Below, piece after piece: positions 25,085 to 35,537 of a stretch of DNA of 64,000 nt. The notes beneath the pieces were generated by a model, which did not search any database, had not been told where the DNA came from, and worked only from the letters and a program-made list of their open reading frames with translations. A program made the position numbers and the translations under genes. This DNA is from Puccinia triticina (Eukaryota; Basidiomycota; Pucciniomycetes; Pucciniales; Pucciniaceae). The DNA lies in the NCBI RefSeq assembly GCF_026914185.1, contig NC_070568.1:6717501-6781500 (forward strand), written 5' to 3'. The stretch's first letter is position 1, and each line of letters opens with the position of its first letter.

Positions 25085-25205
25085 GGGGAAGCCCCCAAAT
25101 TTGGGGTTCCAGGGGGTGTTAAAGTCATAGGGGTTTGTAAATCACAGCAAGGGCATAGCCCCCAAATTTGGGGTTACAGGGGGTGTGAAAGTCACAGGAT
25201 GTGAA
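25085..25205. repeat. Tandem pair of about 67-bp units
   Basis: Two diverged direct copies, each with GCCCCCAAATTTGGGG followed by a G-rich AGGGGGTGT segment and an AAAGTCA/GAAAGTCA tail, starting at 25091 and 25158. The first element of each is a near palindrome. They lie left of, hence downstream of, the minus-strand Helitron relic, where a Helitron 3' end would be expected, but no CTRR end with a preceding hairpin could be fixed. Confidence 0.5.
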
Positions 25206-25539
25206 AGGCCCAAAAGGGAATGGGACAGAGCAAAGGAAATGACATAAAATTTTCAAACCTTTGATGATGCAATTTCAGGGTGACTATGCATTCAGTCAAA
25301 GGAGAAACCAAATTTCCACTGAAAAATAAGTTGAAAAACAACAATTCAAGTGAAAACTGGGTGAAATAAGGACATTTTATTTTGGGAAAAGACACAAAAT
25401 TTGTTACTGAAAAAGTAAATATTTGGAAAAATGGTGATGAGAGATACTCAAAAACTCTGAAAATGTGAGAGAAATTCCTTTTAAACAATTTTTGAAGTTT
25501 ATTATGAAGGCTGGCCACTTTCAGGCTGTGGAATCACTA

Positions 25540-25900
25540 CCTTAGTAGTTTGGCTTGACTTGCTTCTTGACAATGCAAAACACAGGTTCATGAAGTACAA
25601 TACCAAAATTACCAATTTTTTGACCTTGAGATTTATTGATTGGGAGGGAGGAGGCCAGATTGACAGGAAATTTCTTGTGTATGAGCTTGAAAGGCAGTCC
25701 AGACAGCTCCAGACTTATCTGGGTCAGATATGAAAGGAATGTGACTCTGAGGGATGGGCACAGAATCATTAACTCTGTTACCTGATACAACTCTTGTGTA
25801 AATCACATTTGGGCCCAACCTGGTTCCATTACAAAGTCCCATTGTCCAATCAAGGTTCCTGAGCATTATTATTAAGCAATTTGGTCACCTGTTGGGAGTT
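25540..25900 (-). pseudogene. Helitron (PIF1-like) helicase relic
   Basis: Two overlapping minus-strand frames carry consecutive blocks of the helicase C-terminus found in Helitron RepHel proteins: LRNLDWTMGLCNGTRL (25866 downwards) and then, in another frame, LPFKLIHKKFPVNLASSLPI and NKSQGQKIGNFGIVLHEPVF. The NKSQGQ block corresponds to helicase motif VI-region sequence INKAQGQ. A frameshift separates the blocks and stops follow, so this is a relic. Upstream sequence (25900-26900) is AT-rich and too decayed to read, and the Rep/HUH part was not found. Confidence 0.7.
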
Positions 25901-27317
25901 TGTAAACTCTTTGATCCACATTTGTAGCATTATCAGAAAGCCTTATTGAGTGATTTGGATTTATTTCAGATGGAACAACTTCAAACTGTTGCATGAGAGG
26001 ATATTAATGGTGAAGGATTGTTTAGATTCTTTGCATAAGTCCTGGAAGTAGATCTTGACCATGAACTCTGTGGTTTTCAAACTCATTTTCTGTGTCATAT
26101 ATGTCCAGCTGTAAGAATTTGGGGAATTCCTATGAAAGTGGAAGCAAACTTCCAATGTTATGGTGAATTGTACCCTTCACCTTGAATGTATGGATACATT
26201 CACCTTGATTGTTGAGTGCATCTCTGGTTGAGGCATTGACTCCAAGAGATGTAAATTTGAAGTTGCTATTGATCCAGCGGATGGATAGAATGAGTTGATT
26301 TCCCTCAGGTATATTGGGTTGATATGTAATTTTGAAGATCTGAAGCAATTCAGGGGGTGGGGGTGGTTTTTATAAAGTGATCCTGCCTTGGCGGCAGCAA
26401 AGTTAGGTTGTTTATCCTGTGAAGATTATGGCTTGACACTTCACACAACATCTCACTTCCCTCAAAGTTTCTGGCCTGAACCCAGGAGGCTCCGTCCAAC
26501 ACCATGCATTTGGTCTGTTTACATGATTCTTGGAATATTTCCAAAGGAATGGTTACTTGTGAAATCATGTTCAACCAAATTTCCAGCAGGAGGATCATTT
26601 AAAAATCCTGCTCTTGAGATAAACTTGAATCAATTTGTTCCTGAATAAGGCCCAAATCAATTTCAGGTGGGTCATTCCAGTTTGGGGGTATTTGCACAGG
26701 GGATAGATTTGAAGAATATTCATAAGTTTGAAATGGACTCTGCATATTTCTTGGTGAAGCACTCTGGGAGTTGAGCAAGTTAAAAATAGACAACCTGGAG
26801 GTGTGGTTGCCATGATTGTTATTTCCATGCTGGGATGGAGATTTGTGTGAGCTGTGGGTTTTGTGGTTGAGGATTGAAATTGTAAGAAGATTCATGATTT
26901 AGATGATACTGTGTTTAGATTGGTTTTGTGTTTGACAATTGAAATTGTCAGGAGATTCATGATTTTGATGATACTGTGTATGCGGGGGTCTGTTGTCAAT
27001 GTTGATGGAAATTTGGGGATGAAGACCACTCATGATTTGGATTATTTGATTGTTGAGTATGAGGAAAATCTTGAGGCTGATAAATAGAATGTTGGTGCTC
27101 CTGCCACAGAGAAAAAGAACATGGGAATATGAATATTGCTGGTAATGATGGGAGGGCAAGAATTGATGATAATGGGATTGTTGAGAATGAAGAGAGTGTG
27201 AAAGTTGATTATGATGGGATTGTCAAGCATATATGATGAGGGGAATTATGTAGGTGTTATGATTGCTGAATTCATGCAGATCAATTATCAGTTTAACATT
27301 GCTTGAATGGAAATGGT
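25901..27317. other. AT-rich decayed sequence, nothing identified
   Basis: Low-complexity Asn/Ile/Ser-rich short frames on the minus strand and no family motif. It may be the rest of the decayed Helitron, but nothing in it can be supported. Confidence 0.35.
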
Positions 27318-27620
27318 GTCTGGAAGAGTCCGTTTTAGCAATCTGCTTGAACGGGCTTGATTATTGATGTGTGATAAGAGTCCATTCAAGCAATATGGTT
27401 GAGCGGACTCGGTGAAATTTGATCACCAAGTCCGCTTGATGAGTCTGCTTGAACAGACTTGACAACATGACTCTGGAGTCTGCTTCAATGGAGTCGCTGG
27501 TCTGTTCAAGCAGAAGAGCAAAATCTCTTACAAAATCCTTTCAGAGAGTCGCACCAGGAGTCCGTTCAAGCAGAGTCAATTCAGAGGGAACGGACTCTGC
27601 ATTGAACGGACGCGGTTAAT
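27318..27620. repeat. Short array of inverted GTCCGTTCAAGCAG units
   Basis: A motif near AGTCCGTTCAAGCAGA appears about ten times in both orientations (for example TGAACGGGCT, AGTCCATTCAAGCA, TGAGCGGACTC, AGTCCGCTTGATGAG), so neighbouring copies can pair into serial hairpins. Immediately after it, CCGGCGTTACTTGCAT occurs twice (27640-27680). No coding potential. Confidence 0.55.
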
Positions 27621-27956
27621 ACAAAAAAGTATTGACACCGGCGTTACTTGCATACCAACGCCGGCGTTACTTGCATGACAGGTATTTGTACTGGTTTGTT
27701 TGGCCCCCAGAGGCCATTTCTTTAGTTATATGTAGATGTATCCAATTTGGGTATTTTAGCTTCAAAAAACCCCAAGCTCCTTAAAACAGCATCTCGAGTG
27801 CAAATCCATAACTAAGGGTGGGACCTGGCGTTTGGGACGGGGCATGAGGCTTGTCCCGAAGCACAGACCCCGGACTGATCGGGGCATGCCCTGAACCCCG
27901 GGGATGGAACCAAAAAAAATCAACCCCAGAGGGGAATATAGTCCTCGCCGCTGGAG

Positions 27957-28450
27957 GCTCAGACCATAAAGTTGAGGGGGAGGCCGGTGATGGCGAGCAT
28001 AGGGGTGGGCAAGCCCTTGTTCTTGGCGGTCACGGAGATGAGCTTGGGGGGCAGCGAGGTCTGGGGGAAGGCCCGGGCAGTCTCGAGGCCGATGTGGAAC
28101 AGCAATCCAAGCGCATGGATTGCCGACCTCTTGAGCTCTGTCCAGCTAGGACCGGTCTTGTGCAGCTGCCCTTCCCCGCACCCAGGTGTCTACTGATCAG
28201 CGCCGCTCCTACTACCCCTTGAAAATGCCCCGCAACGCCCCCCGTCAGCTGCGACGAAAGCCCGTTCGGCGTCAGCCCTTGCACTTGGCCAAGCACTGTT
28301 GACGTCCTGGCCGCCCAGGAAGGCGAAGAGCTTCTTCTGGGGCTGGAGCGGGGGCAAGTGGGCGGGTGTCGGTAGGAGGCAGGCTCGGTAGTAGGCCTTG
28401 ATGACCAGCCAGCGGGCCTCGCCGGAGGAGGGGGAGGGGGATTGTGTGGT
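27957..28450 (-). pseudogene. Captured fatty acid synthase fragment (acyltransferase region)
   Basis: Minus-strand translation gives successive blocks of fungal fatty acid synthase around the starter acyltransferase domain: KAYYRACL...KKLFAFLGGQ, then in another frame GLTPNGLSSQLTGGVAGHFQG, then ALGLLFHIGLETARAFPQTS followed by LPP and PTPMLAITGLPL. The family pattern is known from yeast Fas1, where GHSQG carries the catalytic serine; here it reads GHFQG, so the nucleophile is lost. Blocks are shortened and frame-shifted relative to each other, and a TGA follows the last block. The piece begins about 37 codons into a gag reading frame, right after its NPPPPP run, so a retroelement appears to have picked up cellular DNA. 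The copy cannot be functional. Which FAS chain it came from is inferred from motif order. Confidence 0.75.
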
Positions 28451-28560
28451 GTATCATTTGTCCACAGTGAGCCTGAAGTACCGTCTGCGGGTCTGTTCCT
28501 AAAAGGGGTAGAGGGAGCAAATCCGCCGTCCAATTCCAATGTACTAAATGGTAAACTCAT
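28451..28560 (-). pseudogene. Gag N-terminal fragment joined to the FAS piece
   Basis: The ATG at 28560 opens MSLPFSTLELDGGFAPSTPF, clearly the same start as the gag at 1996, including the RNRP and SLW blocks, and diverges after a proline run where fatty acid synthase sequence begins. The leader and LTR that precede it (28561-28846) also match the first element. Gag is thus reduced to about 37 codons. Confidence 0.85.
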
Positions 28561-28616
28561 GTTGATTCTTCTTGATTCCTAGTTTCGTGATATGACAATC
28601 CTCTGCTAACTGTTAC

Positions 28617-28846
28617 TGTGCTCTGAAAAAGAAACAATAATCTCTGGTATCTGGTTTCTTTACCAGGGCAAATTTGGGGGTTTTCTTTTAATAATTGGTA
28701 TAAATAAATTTACCGTTCTGGGAGTGTTCTTCAAACAGTATCCTAATTATCCAAATCCTTAGGTACGACACACCGTCTTTCAGTATATAATTGGCTGCTT
28801 CCTTCGAGTGGGTTCCAGAGTCTTTCTTCTAACAGTATCTAATTAT
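28617..28846 (-). mobile_element. LTR-C copy 2, inner part (left of copia insertion)
   Basis: Matches 2054 onward of the first LTR-C: same start TGTGCTCTGAAAAAG, the TTTACCAGGGCAA segment, and the GTACGACACACCGTC run. Homology stops at ATTAT (28842-28846), the first base after which is the copia LTR, and resumes at 44071 with ATTAT and then CCGGATCC, exactly as in the uninterrupted copy. Confidence 0.85.
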
Positions 28847-29765
28847 TGAAAATTTTCAAGCAACTAAGATTTATTTCTCTATCAGGATACAAACATGATA
28901 CTGTAGCGTATGAACAATAATACGGAAAAAGTAATTGAGAATTACCTAAGAGCAGGCGATAGGCCGCTCTCTACTGAGAATAATGAGAAATGAGAAATGT
29001 AAAATGTGCCAGTATCGACTTGAGTCAGAGTTACACCCTTTTGCCTTTTTGGCCCTTACGGTCCCTGCAATTATCCACTAGTGAAGCGGCGGAGGTTTTG
29101 TGCGGCTTTTTCTGCTAGAAGAATAAGCACGCTCCTCATCAACCTTTTTGCTCCTTTCGCTTGGCTCGGACAACATTACTCACCGACTGTTTTCCTTTCT
29201 CTTTGAGAGGAGTCGGTTCAAGCGGGTTTTTCCTGAGAGTCTAAGCCTTTAGAGATATTTTGGGTTTAGCATTTAGCCTGGTCTTTGAGTTTTAGCATCA
29301 GCTACTCACCTTTGGTGTTAGCTGATATTCTTGCTCTTATATACTGGGAGCCGGGATTTTTCACAAGCCAGAGTCTGCTGATTGTTGGAGTTGAATCTGC
29401 AAAACATCAAATTGATGTGTCAGCTTTGCAACCCTGCGAAGCCAGTTTTGGACTGCGGAGATGGTTTGCTTTGCTTACCATTTTCCGCAGCTAATGTAGA
29501 TACCGGCCGCTTTCCCAATTTATGGGAATGCGACCGTTCACCTAGGCGTGTATGTTGAGATGGTGAAGCCCATTATGTAGTCTTTGTATGCTTGTACTTA
29601 GATATGCTTCTACCAAGCAGCCCACTACTACAGTCTACCGGTTTCTCACTAGCTGTTCTTTTCCTTACTGAATATCAATCCTATCATTCACTGTCAAGCC
29701 CCTCCGTGAGTAACGGTAGCCCCCGTTGTTTCAGTCCCTGTGTCCCTCAACAGTGTAATCTCACA
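28847..29765 (-). repeat. Copia LTR-A, left copy (3' LTR)
   Basis: Plus strand starts TGAAAATTTTCAAG and ends GTAATCTCACA. It aligns to 43571-44070 over the GAGTCAGAGTTACACCC, GACTGTTTTCCTTTC and GAGCCGGGATTTT blocks, with extra blocks near 28870-28950, 29110-29180 and 29255-29315 missing from the right copy. A solo 200-bp LTR lies inside it. Confidence 0.85.
29553..29752 (+). mobile_element. Solo 200-bp LTR (LTR-B)
   Basis: Starts TGTTGAGATGG and ends CCTCAACA, flanked on both sides by GTGTA (29548-29552 and 29753-29757), a perfect 5-bp target duplication, within the left copia LTR. It is nearly identical to the two LTRs of the gag-only element at 35538-37122, in the opposite orientation. 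Confidence 0.95.
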
Positions 29766-30784
29766 GCCTCCCGTTGTGGTGATCCAGATCTGTTGCATGC
29801 AACAAAACTGCCAAAACCTCAACTCACAGCCTACAATACTAGCATATGATAGAATATTATTAGAGAAATAGATTCTACATACAAACTTAACCCTAGTCAC
29901 TCACTTCAACTACCCAGCTAGCTCTTTTAGTTTAGAAGTTAGTTACAATTATAGGTTTAGTACAGGCCATACCCAGGTGGAAATTCATATAAATCATAAA
30001 AGGCATGCATATATAGAAGAGTATAGTTAGATTTACTCGTTAGGCAGGCCTCCACTATTAGCTACAGATCACCTCACGCAACCTGCGCATTGGAAACTGT
30101 ATTGACTAGGCCTCCACTCAACAACTCAACAGATTTGCGCGGACCTTACATTGATGCATGCGGTCAGAAAGCCTCCACTTGGGCAGTGCAACCAACCTAG
30201 GCGGCCTTTGCCTTAAAAGGTACAAATCACACATTGTCATGTGGAACATCAGTTTAAGTTATGCACCCCTTGCAGAAGGCAGTGCAATCCACAGGGTCAC
30301 CACCAGCAGAAATGCCTCGAGTGCAGCCCTCACCAGCAAAAATAACTCAGAAAAGAATATATAAGGAGGCCCTCCTCCCACCATTTTTCCATCATCACCC
30401 AGGCACCCCAGCTCAGTGGTCAACAGTCATCCTTTCGCCTTCAGCACGGAAACACAGCCATCAGGCATCAACATAGAAATCTCATATCACACTCCATCAT
30501 CACTTCACTCTGCTAAAACCATAAAAACCAACAAAACAGATTCTCACTTGATTATATTCTTCACCCATCTCACCATATTGAGGTTGTATACGCACCTTGT
30601 ACTTGTTAAAACTGATCTAGGTCTGATAGAGACTACTACATACAAGTTTTCTCCATCATAAAGTCACGCCACAACAATAAATAAATTTGTTGTCAGAATT
30701 CTGTGTAGTATAATAGAGGGGCAGGTCTTTCAAACCACCCGTAACAGTAGTATTACTTAGCTGGAATATCATATTGTTATTTCC
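29766..30784. other. Segment of unknown origin between RNase H end and 3' LTR
   Basis: About 1 kb separates the end of copia RNase H from the LTR. A polypurine run (GAGGGGGAAA on the minus strand, near 30780) sits just after the RNase H stop where a 3' LTR would be expected, and a second one (AACGGGAGGC) directly abuts the LTR at 29766. The interval is therefore either a long 3' non-coding region or another old insertion. GCCTCCACT occurs three times (30050-30180). No coding potential seen. Confidence 0.45.
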
Positions 30785-33336
30785 CCCTCAAAGGACTGCC
30801 AACCCATCCCAAAGGAGTTCTCACACCGTGCTTTGAGTCGGAAGATGCGAAGCAGACCCCGGAATTTGAATGACCGATAGTTTTGCGAGTGACTTCCGGA
30901 TGACTGTCCTCCCAGTTGGCTTGGTGAGAAAGTCGGCCGCATTTTTGGTGGTCTTGACGTATATTGCAAGAATTAGACCGATCACAATGAGTTCTTGGAC
31001 AAAATGAAGTCTGATTGCCATATGCTTTGTGCGAAAGCCATTCTGCGACGTCTCACTCTTGGCCAGATCAATGGCTCCATGGTTGTCAATGTAGACCTTG
31101 AAACCAGTACTGCTTGAGAGAATGAGGGTTTCCTCGCCTAGATTCGCAGCCCAGGCTAGATCTCGGCCAAGGTCCGAGAGTGCCTTGTACTCTGCCTCCG
31201 TCGTGGAGAGGGACACCGTTGGTTGCTTCGACGAGTTCCAGTTGATGAGGTGAGCGCCTGATTGGACAAAAAAGCCTGTAGTTGATTGCCTGGTGTTGGG
31301 GCAATTGCCCCAGTCAGCGTCAACATAGGCTGTGACTTGCGAGTTTTCCTGCTTGACATATGTGAGACCGATAGACTTGATTCCGTTCAGGTACCAAAAG
31401 ACTTGTGCAGCAGCGTGATAGTGTTTGATACCTGGTTTTTCCAGGTATTGAGACAAGGTGCTGACAGCATAGGCGATGTTGGGCCGGGTAAGGATGCTCA
31501 GATAGTTGAGAGACCCTACCAGCGCGCGATAGCTTACTCCAGTGGCCGCAAATGCCTGAAGTTCACTTTCTGACGCCTTCTTGAGATATTCCCAAGGGTT
31601 TAAGGGGCATGAGGCAGGATGGAGATGTTCAAGTCCGAACTCTTGCAGCTTTCTCTCGATATACTGAGTTTGGTTTATCTGCAGGCCATCCTGGAATCAC
31701 TCAATGTTCATCCCCAAGAGAAATTCAGCCTTTCCCATGTACTTAATTTCAAATTCCGCTTCCATTTCTTGTTTGAAGACTTCAGGTTGCTTGCTTATGA
31801 TGACTAAATCATCAATGTGAGCAAATATCCAGGTTGCCGGTTTACCATCGCTAGCTACACGCCAGAAGACGCATGGATTGGAAACAGCTGCTTTGAAGCC
31901 AAGAGAGAAGAGGTAGTTTGATAGACACTTGTACCATACGAGCGGCGCCTGCCGAAGTCCGTAAATGGCCTTCTTTAATTCAAGAACAGAGTTTGGCGGG
32001 CAATCCAATCCCGGCGGCGGGAGAAGAGTGACCTTATCCTCCAAAGGGCAAGTTAGGAAAGCACTCTTAACATCAAGTTGATGTATCTCCAAGCCGTTGT
32101 TGACCGCGAAAGAGAGCAGAAAGCGGAGAGACGTGGGTTTGCCGGTGTGGTGAGATCACTCAAACCCATACATAGTATTTCAAGCCCATATAAGTAGAAA
32201 ATCCTTCATTATTATAGCAGAATCACAATCTACAGGTCAAGTTATCCTGGGTACCATCTTTATTACATATGCCTAGCTATATTATTTCTCTTATTTTGCT
32301 CTTTTCCTTATTTTCTGTTACATGGCTACATATCACAAAACAGTCACAGACCAATCATTTCACAAGATATTCCCTCTTATTTATTATACAAGAGCATCTT
32401 TATACATAGTACAGATAAATACATAATCAAGAAGGCTAAAATCACTCTAGATAAATAACCCCATCAGCATCTGGCATAACCAGTACTATTACATCATCCA
32501 GTCTAGTCACCCCAACTGAAGAGTACATAGTTTAGCCTGAAGAAAATTCTAGTGAAACCCCAGCCAGTTGTAGTAGTGAATTACCCCAACCAAATGTCCT
32601 TCCCCAGTACAGAATAACCCCAGACACAAACCCCAACCAGTTGTACAGGGAAGGCATTGCCCCACTATTTCCCTTGATTATTATTTACCCCAATGTACTA
32701 GATCCTTTATAAAGACTACACCCATCAGTTGTTGTGCCTTTTCCTCTCATGCTTGCATTAGAATAGTAAATGATACCTACTAGCATTCATCACCTTTATC
32801 CTTGAGAAATATCATCAGAGACAGATAACCATCATTGAAACCAGATCAGAATACCTTAGTGAATAATTGACAGAGAACCAGATACATCCTTGAATCCTCA
32901 ACCATTCTCCCTCCTCCAACCCTCATTCTTCCCCCCTTGCAGGTTGTCCTTGTAAGACTCCAGTAATAGTTCTCACTAGAATAGAAGTCAGCCACAAATT
33001 ATTTTATTCTTAGTGAACCCTTTCTCCCAGAGTTATTCCAGGAGGGCAGTCTTACCAACACCCAAGTATCCCAACATACTTTTCCCCTCCAAGCTCATCT
33101 CACCCAGTTGAGAGGTTCCACACCGGTGGGAGCGTATTTTGCCTCAAAGTTGAGGCCGTGCGTCTGTCAAAAGTCTTGGGCGCAGATCCGGGCTTTGAAC
33201 TCGACTACTTGATTCTCTGAGCCAAGCTTCTTGCGGTACGCCCAGGTGGATGGAATAGGATCATCAGTTTTGACCCAAACACGGACTATCCATACCTTGT
33301 GCTTTTGCATGTTGTTGATCTCCTTTTCCTCAGCAT
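30785..33336 (-). pseudogene. Copia reverse transcriptase and RNase H, decayed
   Basis: Minus-strand blocks in order: DAEEKEINNMQKHKVW and EFKARICAQDF with a TGA stop, EAKYAPTG; then, after a solo LTR, KPTSLRFLLS and LDVKSAFLTCPLEDKV; AIYGLRQAPLVWYKCL; the catalytic loop, here HIDD in place of the usual YVDD; a frame change; then SYRALVGSLNYLSILTRPNI; and RNase H with YVDADWGNCPNTRQSTTGF, SLSTTEAEYKALSD and a C-terminal VKTTKNAADFLTKP. These are Ty1/copia hallmarks. The stop, the frameshift near 31690 and the 977-bp LTR insertion make it non-functional. Confidence 0.9.
32146..33122 (-). mobile_element. Solo LTR (LTR-D) inside copia reverse transcriptase
   Basis: Plus strand starts TGTGGTGAGATC and ends GGTTCCACA; flanked by CCGG at 32142-32145 and 33123-33126. 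Removing it restores the reverse transcriptase reading YAPTG-KPTS. Minus-strand start TGTGGAACC and the following GATGAGCTTGGAGGGGAAA block resemble the left end of the large insertion at 33341. Contains repeated CCCCAACCAGTTGTA-like segments (about 32560-32660). Confidence 0.85.
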
Positions 33337-35537
33337 CCGCTGTGGAACTTCTACGCAAGGCGTGATCTGAGCTTGGAAGGGAAATAGCAAAAACTAGGAA
33401 GTTTAGGCTAAAGGTGCTTGAAGGGCTGCCTTCCTATAATAAACTCTGGAAGAATTTTACACTAAGAATTTAGTGTGGCTAAATCAGAAGAAGTATTCTT
33501 AAATATTTCTACTACAGACCCTAAGAACCAGGACTCTGTGCGTGGGATGAGAGGTGTTATAGTTTGACGTAAGTGACTTTTTAGAAGGGTCAATTTATAT
33601 TTGTTATGTTATCAAGTTCTCAATTTTATAATTTCAACTAGAGGCCAAGGCGGCTGCGCCGTTGCGGGGTCTCAAGAAAAATAGTTGTGTTGCTGCAACA
33701 GTATATAATTGCCAAAACCACTGGGAAACCCAGAATCAATTCTGCAATCTCCACAATCAATGAAGAAGTTTTCCCCATGTTGTTTGTGTATTTATGTAAA
33801 AAGTTATATGGTTTGCTGTCATTAAAAATTATGTCAAGCCTTTCCTTATCACCACTTGCTTCTTCAAACTCAAAGTTGTACAAACATTGAGCACAGCCCA
33901 CATTCATCTTCATCTCAATCAGGTCACAATGCAAGCACCACCTACAGATCAATGAATTGATTTTGCAAAGGATGGGGGACATAGCTCAATTGTCCACTTG
34001 ATCCATTCATTCTACAGAAGGCGGGTTGATTTTTTTATTGATTTTCAACAAATCAGTGAGCGCAAGTGTTTGAGGATTGGTATAACAAAAATCTAAATTA
34101 ATTAATTGTTGAGGACAATAGATCATTCTCAGTTAGACGGCAGTAAAAAACAAATTTAATGATGATTGAACATATGTTGACCAGTTTATTCACCACCGGG
34201 ATCACAAATCCCAGGCGCAGTTTTTGCAATGAACAAGGACAGCGGAGGACCAAGGGAGGAAGCAGTGGGAGAGAGAAGGTCAAGAAGACTCGCGGCCGGG
34301 GGAGCGCAATGCCGCGGGAGCAGGAGACGGAGCGGCGACAAGGAAGTGATCCGCGGGTTTGGCGGGCGAGAGGAGGGGCGATTTGGGGCCGACAGCAGCG
34401 ACGGGGGTCCGAGCGGCGGTTCTGATAGTCTTCGCGGGGCTGGGCGAGGGCGTGCCGGAGGAAGAGGACCACAGGGTGCCAGCGCCGTCGCCTCCCGCCG
34501 CCGTAGGAGTCCGGCCCTTGCTGCCCATGCCGACACCCGACCCGCTGCGCACCGGCGTGCTTCCCCCTGCGCCCGCACTCGTCATCACGTTGCTACTGCT
34601 ACTGGGCCGCGCGCTGGTCATCGGGGGCAGGCCGACCTCCTCGGCCAGCTTCTTGTACGCTGTCCCAGAACCCACGGGTCAGCCAGAACAACAAAAAAAG
34701 AGGGGGGCTGGGAGAGGGAAGCGTACCAGGGATGTGCTGGACGCGCAAGGTGACGAGCATGTCTTTGACCTTCTCGGCCATCGCGGGCCTCCGGGAGCCC
34801 TCGAGGGCGGCAGCGGGTCCGGCGAGAGTTTTGGAGATGAGGGCCACGCCGTGGGCTTGGTCTGCGAGGATCTCCTCGAGCACTTGTTTCCCGGGGCCGG
34901 CGAAGATGGCGTCAAGCAGGATGGTGGAGGCGGCGGGGTCGAAGTTCTGGTTGATGATCCTGAGCACGGTGACGGGGGCGAGTTTGTGGGTGCACAGGTG
35001 GGCGAGATGCAGGCGCGGGGCTAGCAGCCGGTATCTCCCCGGGAGCCCCCACGAGTCGAGCAGCCAGGTCAGCAGTAAGGTCCCGTTCGGGTTCGTGGCC
35101 AGCGGGATCGAGTTTAGGATCACCACGATCGCGACTCGTTTGATTTCGAGCGGCGAGGCGTGCTTGGAGGTGCGGACGGAGCGGGCGCCGAAGCGGGTCT
35201 GGGCGACCTCCCAACACCGATGGACGATCGCATTAAACACAAAGTCGTTGTATGTAGGGCGCGCCGAAGCGCAGACAGCATTGCATCACGTAGTTGCCAA
35301 GAGAGTCGAGCAGGAGCGGGGGGCCGAAGGGACGCAGGTTCTGGGAGATCAGCCGCATCTCCTCGGCGCTGCTCGCACAGTCGATCATCTTCTGCGCCGC
35401 CCTGGTCCCGTTCTTGTGGCAGCCGATGATCGCCAGATGGGGCGCATAGCGTTCGAGCATGAGCATCTTGATCGGGTGCGAGCATTCTCGAAGAGCTTCT
35501 GGGCCGATGTAGTCCAAGGAGAGGTAGATGATCTCCT

